Shown in pieces: positions 1 through 6,059 of a stretch of 12,983 bases of DNA. The position numbers and the translations under genes were made by a program. The stretch lies in assembly GCA_002336675.1 (NCBI GenBank), contig DDEI01000093.1, positions 1 through 12,983 on the forward strand, written 5' to 3'. Source of the DNA: Flavobacteriales bacterium UBA1958. GTDB taxonomy: Bacteria; Bacteroidota; Bacteroidia; Flavobacteriales_D; Sanyastnellaceae. The notes beneath the pieces are model-generated. The model made no database searches, had not been told where the DNA came from, and was given only the letters and a program-made list of their open reading frames with translations. Position 1 is the stretch's first letter. Every line of letters starts with the position of its first letter.

Positions 1-1433
1 GCAGAACCATTTACCGATAAAAAATAAACCCCTAAATGCAAGCTTGAAATATCTACAGAAGCTTGGCCCACTCCCCTCGCATTAGAGATAGATTCTTTCA
101 ATACAGACCTTCCAAGCGGAGATATTATTTCATAATTCACCACGGGTGCACTTCCTTTAATGTGAATCAAGTTCTCAGCTGGATTTGGATAAAGAAGAAG
201 CGCCACGCTTTCTTCTTCCAAAACTAAATTGGGATCAGAGCTTACGGTGTGATACATCACTGTTCCTAAAGAAGAATCTTCATAAACGACATGAAATACA
301 TTTCCTATAGCCATTACATCAGGTTGTTTCTGGTTCCCTGTAGAATCATTTAAAACATGTGACTGCTGGCCTAGCTCAGAACCATTCTGAGCTAAAGCGA
401 ATCCTATATTCTGGCTAAACTGAAGAGACTCCTGAAAAACCACCATAATTTCTCCTTGAGAATTAGAAGCTATTCGAGCTGAATTCTGTCCAATAGCTCC
501 TTCATTCGATAGCAGTATAGATTCAGCTGAGGAAACTACACCGCTAGCAGTATCTAATAATGTAAAGTAGACATCCTCGTCAAAATCATCTGCACCAGTA
601 AAAAACACTGTAGCTAGCTCACCCTCAGTTACAGTAAAGTCAGGTCCGTTGGCTGGACATCCATTTAAGATCCAATCAGAATCGTCTACGTCATAAATAT
701 CTTCGAATGAAGCGCCTAAATCAGTAGATTTCACTAGCCAACAATCGCGTAGGTTGTCAGAGTTATTTCTAAAACCCACGTATATCTCATTATCCAAACC
801 TATTTCTATATTTCCATTACAGCATTCACACACCTCATCTGAAAGAACACTCTCACTTACTATAACCTCACCTGTAAAACTCACTCCTTGGCTAGTAGAC
901 TTCACAAGCCCATAGTGCGCATCTTCTTCAGCAGAATTCGTATTTACATAAGCTACATACACATTCCCTGAGGCATCTACCGCTATGTTAGGAATAGTAG
1001 AAAACCGACCTATTGGCGGAGTAAAAGCTGCCACAGGCTCATCCCAGCTGCTGCCACCATCTGCCGAATGAACACAGTAAATGGCACTTCCGTATACTTC
1101 AAAAGTGATATAAATATGGTTTCCGAAAGAAGCTATTCCAGGACCTAAGTTTCCCGACCATAAGTTTGGCTCTGCATTTCCTGTAGGCACTGGAGTAGGA
1201 GCAGTAAACGCCCCATCACTTAAAGTAGAAACAAACATCGCCTGCTCACTTCCAGTTCTAGACCAGAACACCATGACTTCATCATTATTCTCTCCATAAC
1301 TAATCACCTTAGGTGAACGAAATCCATAATCCTCACTTTCCATCGTGACAGAAATAGCTGGAGAAATAACAAACTGACTTAATGAGCATAAGCTCATTAT
1401 GAGTAGGAAGAATAAAGTGGATAGTGTTTTCAT
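1..1433 (-). CDS. Secreted sialidase-like beta-propeller protein with type IX secretion sorting domain (3' end outside window)
   Basis: Reading the minus strand from the ATG at 1433 gives 477 open codons that run off the window edge. Residues 1-19 are a Sec signal peptide (hydrophobic LFFLLIM core, likely cut before Q20). The body has Asp-box-like turns typical of BNR/sialidase propellers: SADGGSSW (123-130), STSQGVSF (179-186) and STDLGASF (236-243). A CECC cluster (C202, C204, C205) followed by FRNN and a later GCP..GPD segment is a pattern I recall from secreted sialidase-family proteins of Bacteroidota. From about residue 410, YPNP (415-418), then a LGRSVL strand and LHLGVYFLSV, match the Por/type IX C-terminal sorting domain, so export across the outer membrane and surface attachment or release are expected. 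The sorting domain is nearly complete; perhaps ten residues are missing. The substrate cannot be told: the sialidase fold is shared by non-enzymes and I did not identify the catalytic Arg triad. Divergent from the hydrolase at 1631. Confidence 0.88.
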   Translation of the reverse strand, partial: MKTLSTLFFLLIMSLCSLSQFVISPAISVTMESEDYGFRSPKVISYGENNDEVMVFWSRTGSEQAMFVSTLSDGAFTAPTPVPTGNAEPNLWSGNLGPGIASFGNHIYITFEVYGSAIYCVHSADGGSSWDEPVAAFTPPIGRFSTIPNIAVDASGNVYVAYVNTNSAEEDAHYGLVKSTSQGVSFTGEVIVSESVLSDEVCECCNGNIEIGLDNEIYVGFRNNSDNLRDCWLVKSTDLGASFEDIYDVDDSDWILNGCPANGPDFTVTEGELATVFFTGADDFDEDVYFTLLDTASGVVSSAESILLSNEGAIGQNSARIASNSQGEIMVVFQESLQFSQNIGFALAQNGSELGQQSHVLNDSTGNQKQPDVMAIGNVFHVVYEDSSLGTVMYHTVSSDPNLVLEEESVALLLYPNPAENLIHIKGSAPVVNYEIISPLGRSVLKESISNARGVGQASVDISSLHLGVYFLSVNGS

Positions 1434-1530
1434 TATTTGCGTATAATATTAAACTAAGTTAAACCTATTAACCATGGGGCTTTAGTTTCAGGAGACCATC
1501 TTCCTTAATACTCTCCTGTAGAGCGAATTA

Positions 1531-1558
1531 AAAAACACAAGTCATGACTTGAGTCTTT
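1531..1558. promoter_or_regulatory. Long imperfect palindrome, candidate operator
   Basis: The centre, CAAGTCATGACTTG (1538-1551), is a perfect 14-bp palindrome. Pairing continues outward to 1531 and 1558 with only two mismatches (1537/1552 and 1534/1555). It lies in the gap between the divergent secreted-protein gene and the hydrolase gene, where no transcript is expected to need ending, so an operator for a dimeric regulator is the simplest reading. A second inverted repeat, CAGGAGA (1489-1495) with TCTCCTG (1512-1518), lies just upstream. Confidence 0.4.
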
Positions 1559-1594
1559 AACACTTTAGTTATGGCCTGTTATAAAATCAGTGTA

Positions 1595-1622
1595 TTGAAT
1601 TTAATGAAAATACCGATATTTG
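1595..1622 (+). promoter_or_regulatory. Possible Bacteroidota-type promoter for the alpha/beta hydrolase
   Basis: TTG (1595-1597), 17 nt, then GATATTTG (1615-1622), which differs from TAnnTTTG only at the first base. Transcription would start about 1628-1630, next to the ATG at 1631. This supports the internal start and a leaderless or nearly leaderless mRNA. The single mismatch keeps confidence low. Confidence 0.35.
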
Positions 1623-1630
1623 CACCGCGA

Positions 1631-2410
1631 ATGCTTCATTACACCAAACATATCTGCCGAGAAGACGCCCAGTGGGTTACCTTTATTCATGGAGCTGGAG
1701 GGAGTAGTTCCATTTGGTTCAAACAAATAAGAGCTTTTCAAAAGCACTTCAATGTGCTGCTCGTAGACCTTAGAGGTCATGGTAAATCTAAAAAACCTAT
1801 TTACGAAAAACTGAAGCAATACTCTTTCGATGTCATAGGAGATGAAGTGATAGATGTGCTGGACCATCTAAACATTAATAAAACACATTTTGTGAGCATT
1901 TCACTGGGAACGATTATCACTAGAGAACTAAGCGAACGCTATCCTAAGAGAGTGAGCAGCATGATTATGGGCGGAGCCGTAATGAAACTAAACTTTAGAG
2001 GTCAGTTACTCATGAGAGTAGGATCAGCACTAAAATCTGTTCTTCCTTACCTAATTCTTTACAGATTTTTCGCGCTAATAATTATGCCTAGAAAGAAGCA
2101 TAGAGAATCCAGAAATCTTTTTATCGGAGAGGCTAAGAAACTATACCAAAAAGAGTTTAAGCGCTGGTTTACGCTCATAGCTGAAGTGAATCCCCTACTG
2201 AGCTTATTTAGAATTAAAGACGCAGGAGTTCCTACGCTTTACATCATGGGAAGTGAAGATCACATGTTTTTACCTTCTATCACTAAACTGGTGAAAGGGC
2301 ATGAGAATTCTACTCTATTTGTAATTCCCGAATGCGGTCACGTAGTAAATGTAGAACAGCCTCATATTTTCAATGGGGAATCTACTCGTTTCCTACTTTC
2401 TATAAAATAA
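1631..2410 (+). CDS. Alpha/beta hydrolase fold protein
   Basis: A 259-residue alpha/beta hydrolase, probably a cytoplasmic serine esterase or lipase-like enzyme of unknown substrate. Visible in order: the oxyanion-loop HGAGGS after a beta strand (about residue 20), DLRGHGKS (46-53), the nucleophile elbow SISLG with Ser91, the acid in GSEDH (Asp210), and the catalytic His in ECGHVVN (His237). The elbow has Ser where the family's GxSxG has the first Gly. The frame is open back to an ATG at 1571, with another at 1604. I chose 1631 because relatives as I remember them begin with an MLHY-like sequence, because the extra 20 residues look unlike a domain, and because a plausible -7 element ends 8 nt before 1631. 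No signal peptide or membrane anchor is clear, although residues 138-152 are rather hydrophobic (cap region). It stands alone, convergent with the helicase gene, and its stop codon abuts the terminator hairpin. Confidence 0.85.
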   Translation: MLHYTKHICREDAQWVTFIHGAGGSSSIWFKQIRAFQKHFNVLLVDLRGHGKSKKPIYEKLKQYSFDVIGDEVIDVLDHLNINKTHFVSISLGTIITRELSERYPKRVSSMIMGGAVMKLNFRGQLLMRVGSALKSVLPYLILYRFFALIIMPRKKHRESRNLFIGEAKKLYQKEFKRWFTLIAEVNPLLSLFRIKDAGVPTLYIMGSEDHMFLPSITKLVKGHENSTLFVIPECGHVVNVEQPHIFNGESTRFLLSIK

Positions 2411-2440
2411 AAAGACCCTCACTTGGTAGTGAAGGTCTTT
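2411..2440 (-). terminator. Intrinsic terminator between convergent helicase and hydrolase genes
   Basis: Arms AAAGACCCTCAC (2411-2422) and GTGAAGGTCTTT (2429-2440) flank a 6-nt loop. In the minus-strand transcript the one imperfect position becomes a U-G wobble, giving a 12-bp stem followed by TTTTTATTTTAT, a convincing terminator for the helicase mRNA. On the plus strand that position is a C-A mismatch and no T run follows, so it would work less well for the hydrolase, though it starts immediately after that gene's stop codon. Confidence 0.8.
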
Positions 2441-2467
2441 GGTATCTATAGAGCGTTGCAACGCTGT

Positions 2468-3820
2468 TTAGAACATCTTCTTTTTTCCTCCTCCAGAACG
2501 ATTAGCGCCAGAACCACTTGAATTTCTGTTTCCACCACCGCCTGATCCTTGTTTCTGTTTCTTTCTAAAGTCAGAGTTAGACTTTCCACCTCCGCTACCT
2601 TGGCTTCTGTTTCCACCTCCACCTCTAGGGTTTCTTCCTTGATTTCCTCTTCCTCCAGGCTTACTTGCGTCTGGCGGAGTATCATCTTTAGGTTCGTAAC
2701 CTTCTACTACAGATTTCTTAATCGATAGTTGGATTAAGCGCTCTATACTTTTAAGGTAAGTTAATTCTGTAATATCTACCAAAGAAATAGCTTCACCGCT
2801 AGCTCCTGCTCTTCCTGTTCTTCCTATTCTATGTACATAATCTTCGGGCACATTGGGCAGCTCAAAGTTTACTACATGAGGCAATAACGGAATATCCAAC
2901 CCTCTAGCAGCTATATCTGTAGCTACAAGTACTCGAATAGCCCCATCTTTAAACCCTTTAAGTGCCTTAGTCCTAGCTCCTTGCGTTTTATTTCCGTGAA
3001 TAGCAGCAGAAGTAATTCCACTTTTTGTCAACTTCTCACTTAATCTATTTGCTCTGTGCTTGGTTCTCGTAAAAATCAAGACTTGATCCCAATTTCCCTC
3101 AGATATAAGTTTTATTGTAAAATCTATCTTTCTCTTTTGATCTACTCTATATACTTTTTGAGAGACTAAATCTACTGTAGAGTTTTCTGGAGTAGCTTCT
3201 ACTTGAACAGGATCATTTAGAATCCCATGTGCTAATCGCTTGATCTCTCCTGAGAATGTAGCCGAAAACATTAGGTTCTGACGTCTAGCAGGTAATAATT
3301 TCATTACACGCTCTATGTCTCTTAAGAACCCCATATCTAGCATTCTATCTGCCTCATCCAGCACGAAGAACTCTACATCTCTAAGGTTTATATGCCCTTG
3401 AGTACATAGATCTAACAGTCTTCCTGGAGTAGCTACCAAAATATCTATTCCCTGCTGTATCGTTCTTACCTGTGGATTTTGGTTCACTCCACCGAAAATT
3501 ACTGTAGAGCGTATATGCATAAACTCACTGTATTCCCTGATGTTTTCCTGAACCTGAGCGGCTAACTCCCTAGTAGGTGTTAGCACTAAAGCTCTTATCT
3601 TACGTTTTCCTTGGTGTTCTCCTTTTTTTCCTAAAAGCTGCAGCATAGGAAGTGTAAAACCAGCGGTTTTTCCTGTTCCTGTTTGTGCAGATGCTAAAAC
3701 ATCTTTTCCTTTAAGTACTTCTGGTATAGCCTTTTCCTGAATAGGTGACGGCTGTGTGTATCCTTTTTTGTCGATAGCTTTCAGCAAGGCCTCAGATAAG
3801 CCCAAATCTTTAAAATTCAT
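2468..3820 (-). CDS. DEAD-box ATP-dependent RNA helicase, RhlE type
   Basis: A 450-residue helicase with every core motif: Q motif (GYTQPSPIQ, 20-28), motif I AQTGTGKT (45-52), Ia PTRELA (82-87), Ib TPGR (131-134), II DEAD (155-158), III SAT (186-188), IV-like LIFTRT (248-253), V TDIAARGLD (301-309) and VI HRIGRTGR (330-337). The order and short linkers fit the RhlE branch, which remodels RNA in ribosome assembly and mRNA decay. From about residue 385 a disordered tail rich in Gly, Asn, Ser, Arg and Lys (RGG-like blocks, ending GGGKKKMF) replaces any folded C-terminal domain and probably binds RNA non-specifically. Transcribed alone from a promoter at 3877-3884 with a leader of about 50 nt, and ended by the hairpin at 2411-2440. 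The start at 3820 directly precedes the conserved FKDLGL opening. The family is certain; the exact RNA target is unknown. Confidence 0.96.
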   Translation of the reverse strand: MNFKDLGLSEALLKAIDKKGYTQPSPIQEKAIPEVLKGKDVLASAQTGTGKTAGFTLPMLQLLGKKGEHQGKRKIRALVLTPTRELAAQVQENIREYSEFMHIRSTVIFGGVNQNPQVRTIQQGIDILVATPGRLLDLCTQGHINLRDVEFFVLDEADRMLDMGFLRDIERVMKLLPARRQNLMFSATFSGEIKRLAHGILNDPVQVEATPENSTVDLVSQKVYRVDQKRKIDFTIKLISEGNWDQVLIFTRTKHRANRLSEKLTKSGITSAAIHGNKTQGARTKALKGFKDGAIRVLVATDIAARGLDIPLLPHVVNFELPNVPEDYVHRIGRTGRAGASGEAISLVDITELTYLKSIERLIQLSIKKSVVEGYEPKDDTPPDASKPGGRGNQGRNPRGGGGNRSQGSGGGKSNSDFRKKQKQGSGGGGNRNSSGSGANRSGGGKKKMF

Positions 3821-3876
3821 ATATTATTATTGTGAAACGACAAGTAATAATTATATGCCCCTTCTTTATTATGTGA

Positions 3877-3884
3877 CAAAGGTA
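3877..3884 (-). promoter_or_regulatory. Bacteroidota-type -7 promoter element for the helicase gene
   Basis: On the minus strand this is TACCTTTG, an exact TAnnTTTG. No TTG lies at the expected -33 position (the sequence there is TTAAAA), so it rests on the -7 box alone. The start site would be near 3870, giving a leader of about 50 nt. Confidence 0.55.
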
Positions 3885-3955
3885 CGCTAATAATCATGCC
3901 TGCTTTTTAATCTACTGTCCTCTTCGCACAATTGAGTGTTTAGTTCTTCTTGATT

Positions 3956-3997
3956 AATTATAAATGGTGAATGATAAATTATGAATGTGGAATTCTA
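3956..3997. repeat. Degenerate tandem heptamer repeat (AATnnnn, six units)
   Basis: Six consecutive 7-nt units all begin with AAT: AATTATA, AATGGTG, AATGATA, AATTATG, AATGTGG, AATTCTA. A seventh, more decayed unit (ATATTAG) may follow to 4004. It lies in the intergenic stretch between the DUF6428 gene and the helicase promoter and encodes nothing visible. I recall AT-rich heptamer runs close to AATTATG in intergenic DNA of Bacteroidota, but could not check this. Confidence 0.5.
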
Positions 3998-4033
3998 ATA
4001 TTAGGTGTTTGAGAATCGAAGTTGATCTTTCTT

Positions 4034-4063
4034 AGAGTTAATTTCCTAAAAGAAATTAGCTCT
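4034..4063 (-). terminator. Stem-loop just after the DUF6428 gene, possible terminator
   Basis: Arms at 4034-4045 (AGAGTTAATTTC) and 4052-4063 pair over 12 positions, with one imperfect pair, around a 6-nt loop. It begins 4 nt after the TAA of the DUF6428 gene. No T run follows on the minus strand, so it may act as a 3' stabilising hairpin rather than a full intrinsic terminator. Confidence 0.4.
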
Positions 4064-4067
4064 TGAA

Positions 4068-4535
4068 TTAACAACACCCTGAACCCGGGGCACAACCACC
4101 TGAGCTCTGAACTTCTGAGAGTTTTACTCTCGGCTTTTCTTCTGGGATTCCACAGTTGTCTTTGGCCAAACAATCTGTTTCTTTCATCGTTAACTGGAAG
4201 GTTCCGTCAGAATAATCTAACCCATATTTCCCTATAGTCTCTCCTTGATATTCTACTTCTATGACAGAATCAGACAGACCCAACTTGGACTCTGAGAGGT
4301 TTATAATGTCTAGTAATCTTTCTGGGTGGAGCCTGTGGTCATAATCATTGGCATTCCAAAGCTGAAAACTCACTACTTCTTCTTTCCTCTCTACTCCACC
4401 GCAATCTATAAAATGCTTACTCACCTTCCCTACCTCCGTTACATGGAAATGAGAAGGAACTAATTCTCCGTTTGGCAATTTAAACTCTAATCTGCTGGTG
4501 TGTTTTAACAGCGTTTTCACTTCAGATAATATCAT
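4068..4535 (-). CDS. DUF6428 family protein with cysteine-rich C-terminal tail
   Basis: A 155-residue soluble protein that I recognise as DUF6428 from the block LPNGELVPSHFHVTEVG (20-36) followed by KHFIDCGG (40-47) and the SFQLW strand (56-60). The biochemical role of the family is not known to me; I recall it often sitting in arsenic-resistance operons beside ArsR and ArsC. It has paired histidines (H29, H31) and six cysteines: C45, C122, C128, C148, C154 and C155. The last three form a tail, GGCAPGSGCC, that looks like a soft-metal or metalloid ligand. Neither ArsR nor ArsC is nearby; the upstream neighbour on the same strand is a GNAT acetyltransferase, 79 nt away, and the gene has its own -7 box only 4 nt before the ATG. 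Binding of As(III) or another thiophilic ion is an inference. Confidence 0.82.
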   Translation of the reverse strand: MILSEVKTLLKHTSRLEFKLPNGELVPSHFHVTEVGKVSKHFIDCGGVERKEEVVSFQLWNANDYDHRLHPERLLDIINLSESKLGLSDSVIEVEYQGETIGKYGLDYSDGTFQLTMKETDCLAKDNCGIPEEKPRVKLSEVQSSGGCAPGSGCC

Positions 4536-4539
4536 AACC

Positions 4540-4547
4540 CAAAGATA
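4540..4547 (-). promoter_or_regulatory. Bacteroidota-type -7 element abutting the DUF6428 start codon
   Basis: On the minus strand this reads TATCTTTG, an exact TAnnTTTG, with only GGTT between it and the ATG at 4535. Transcription should start at or next to the A of the ATG, so a leaderless mRNA is predicted. There is no TTG at the usual -33 spacing. Confidence 0.55.
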
Positions 4548-4614
4548 CCTATTTCTTTTACTCTACTGAGTTTCCCAAGCCCAATAAATAGCTTTTCAAA
4601 CCAAATGACAAACC

Positions 4615-5052
4615 CTACTTCTCATACTTCATGAGATACAAATCATAGCCTCCTGCCCAGTAGTCTTTCTCCACTTTTTCTAATGCGAATCCTTGTTTTT
4701 CGTAAAACCGATAAACCAACTGTGATGTTCTCACTACTATGGTTTGAACACTGCTTTGAGAAAAAGCATGATCAACTCTAAACTTGGTGAGCCTCTCGCC
4801 TATTCCATTCCCATGAAAATCTGGAGATACTACATCCCATGATATACGCGCGGAATGTTCTTCTGGAAAATAATTGACTCCTCCTGCGCCCACTATCTCT
4901 CCATTTTCTTCAACCACGAAGTAGTCTTCCAATTCATTCTCTAAATAAACAGATAAGTCTTCTTCCTCTGAAGGATGAAAAAAATCTGGCGTGTTTAATC
5001 TAACTAAAGCTAAAACACTTGACTTATCTGCTGGTGTGTATGGACGAATCAT
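4615..5052 (-). CDS. GNAT-family N-acetyltransferase
   Basis: A 145-residue acetyltransferase of the GNAT fold, which moves acetyl from acetyl-CoA to an amine. Motif A is clear: SWDVVSPDFHGNGIGERL (71-88), with the pyrophosphate-binding loop HGNGIG (80-85) in place of the usual Q/RxxGxG/A. Motif B follows as YRFYEKQGF (114-122), and the N-terminal IRPYTPADK (2-10) strand and helix are standard. Nothing shows the substrate. Some GNAT proteins in arsenic operons (ArsN) acetylate arsinothricin or phosphinothricin; this one sits next to a DUF6428 gene, but I see no ArsN-specific signature and treat it as unassigned. It has its own promoter (5060-5089) and may read through into the DUF6428 gene, as no terminator is visible in the 79-nt gap. 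Predicted to be leaderless. Confidence 0.88.
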   Translation of the reverse strand: MIRPYTPADKSSVLALVRLNTPDFFHPSEEEDLSVYLENELEDYFVVEENGEIVGAGGVNYFPEEHSARISWDVVSPDFHGNGIGERLTKFRVDHAFSQSSVQTIVVRTSQLVYRFYEKQGFALEKVEKDYWAGGYDLYLMKYEK

Positions 5053-5059
5053 AGGTGGT

Positions 5060-5089
5060 CAAAAGTAGTTGATAAGGTCTTGCTGTCAA
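5060..5089 (-). promoter_or_regulatory. Bacteroidota-type promoter for the GNAT gene
   Basis: Minus strand: TTG (5089-5087), exactly 19 nt, then TACTTTTG (5067-5060). Both boxes and the spacing match the Bacteroidota consensus. Only 7 nt separate the -7 box from the ATG at 5052, so the mRNA should begin at or within a couple of bases of the start codon. Confidence 0.7.
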
Positions 5090-5209
5090 TCAGGCTTACG
5101 CAATTTTAGACCTTCGATTACAGCTTCGAATAATTCTTAAACACCGCTACTATTAATTATCAAAATATTATTCTAAAAACAAACTGGAAATCTAACCACT
5201 CCATTCCCG

Positions 5210-5217
5210 TATCTTCG
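5210..5217 (+). promoter_or_regulatory. Probable -7 promoter element for rluF
   Basis: TATCTTCG differs from TAnnTTTG at one position. It would give a start near 5224 and a leader of roughly 27 nt. That leader contains TTGCAACGCTG, also found beside the helicase stop codon. Confidence 0.45.
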
Positions 5218-5250
5218 CGGATTTAATTATTGCAACGCTGAAAAAGAAGC

Positions 5251-5985
5251 ATGGCTGAAGTAGAAAAAGTACGTATAAATAAGTTCCTCACACAAATAGG
5301 ATTCTGCTCTAGAAGAGCCGCCGATAAGCTGATAGAAGCCAGAAGAGTTACCATTAACGGAGCTGTTCCTGAACTCGGAACTAAGATTTCCACGGAAGAT
5401 TTAGTAGAGGTAGACGGTGAGGTGGTTTCACAACCTAAGGCTAAAAAGAATGTGTACATCGCATTTAATAAGCCTGTAGGAATAGTCTGTACCACAGAGA
5501 CAGAAAAAGAACCGGACAACATTATAGACTATATAGGTTACCCAGAGAGAATATTCCCGATTGGCAGGTTAGATAAACCTAGTGAAGGACTCATCTTTCT
5601 GACCAATGACGGTGATATCGTAAATAAAATTCTTAGGGCTAGAAATAACCATGAGAAGGAGTATATAGTGACTGTAAATCGTGATATAGACGATGATTTC
5701 ATACATACACTTAGCAATGGTGTTCCCATTTTAGACCAAGTTACCAAAAAATGTAAAGTGGATAAACTGGATGACGACAAGTTTAGAATCATTCTTACCC
5801 AAGGGTTAAATCGTCAGATTAGACGAATGGTAGATTTCACTGGCCTGCGAGTTCGTTCCTTAAAAAGGGTGCGAATTATGAATGTGAAGCTTGATATATC
5901 TCCGGGGAAATGGAGACATTTAACCGAAGAGGAACTAACCGAAATATATCGCCTATCTGCAGACTCTGAAAAGACGCCAGACTAA
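5251..5985 (+). CDS. rluF: 23S rRNA pseudouridine(2604) synthase, RluF type
   Basis: A 244-residue RsuA-group pseudouridine synthase, isomerising a uridine of 23S rRNA (U2604 in E. coli numbering) during ribosome assembly. An S4 RNA-binding domain fills about residues 7-60 (RINKFLTQIGFCSRR). The catalytic motif is GRLDKPSEGL with Asp108. Later blocks match E. coli RluF closely from memory: NKILRARNNHEKEYIVTV (125-142), GVPILDQVTKKCKV (157-170), QGLNRQIRRM (184-193) and RIMNVKLD (208-215). The HEKEY and TKKCKV segments favour RluF over RsuA or RluB/E. The start at 5251 gives the usual short lead into the S4 domain, preceded by an A-rich stretch (GAAAAAGAAGC) rather than a clear Shine-Dalgarno. 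Single gene, convergent with the HEAT-like gene. Confidence 0.92.
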   Translation: MAEVEKVRINKFLTQIGFCSRRAADKLIEARRVTINGAVPELGTKISTEDLVEVDGEVVSQPKAKKNVYIAFNKPVGIVCTTETEKEPDNIIDYIGYPERIFPIGRLDKPSEGLIFLTNDGDIVNKILRARNNHEKEYIVTVNRDIDDDFIHTLSNGVPILDQVTKKCKVDKLDDDKFRIILTQGLNRQIRRMVDFTGLRVRSLKRVRIMNVKLDISPGKWRHLTEEELTEIYRLSADSEKTPD

Positions 5986-6011
5986 AGACCCACCTGGTCA
6001 CCTAGCTATAG

Positions 6012-6029
6012 CATTAGAGCTACCTAATG
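6012..6029. terminator. Weak hairpin between convergent genes
   Basis: CATTAG (6012-6017) and CTAATG (6024-6029) form a perfect 6-bp inverted repeat around AGCTAC, in the 74-bp gap between the rluF and HEAT-like stop codons. No T run follows on either strand, so termination is only suggested by position. Confidence 0.25.
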
Positions 6030-6059
6030 TCCATTGAATAAATAGAGTCCAGTTTGAAA

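Noticed and set aside
1601..1867. Minus-strand frame antisense to the hydrolase gene
   Set aside because: The hydrolase reading has clear catalytic motifs; the antisense product shows none.
2446..2685. Minus-strand frame rich in Glu and Val opposite-phase to the helicase tail
   Set aside because: It is an out-of-frame reading of the Gly/Arg/Asn-rich helicase C-terminus; the repetitive composition comes from that tail.
3979..4173. 64-codon minus-strand frame over the end of the DUF6428 gene
   Set aside because: It overlaps the DUF6428 cysteine tail in another frame, and its product has no family resemblance.
4615..5052. Calling the GNAT gene arsN because of the DUF6428 neighbour
   Set aside because: No ArsN-specific sequence feature is visible and no arsR, arsC or arsenite transporter gene is nearby.
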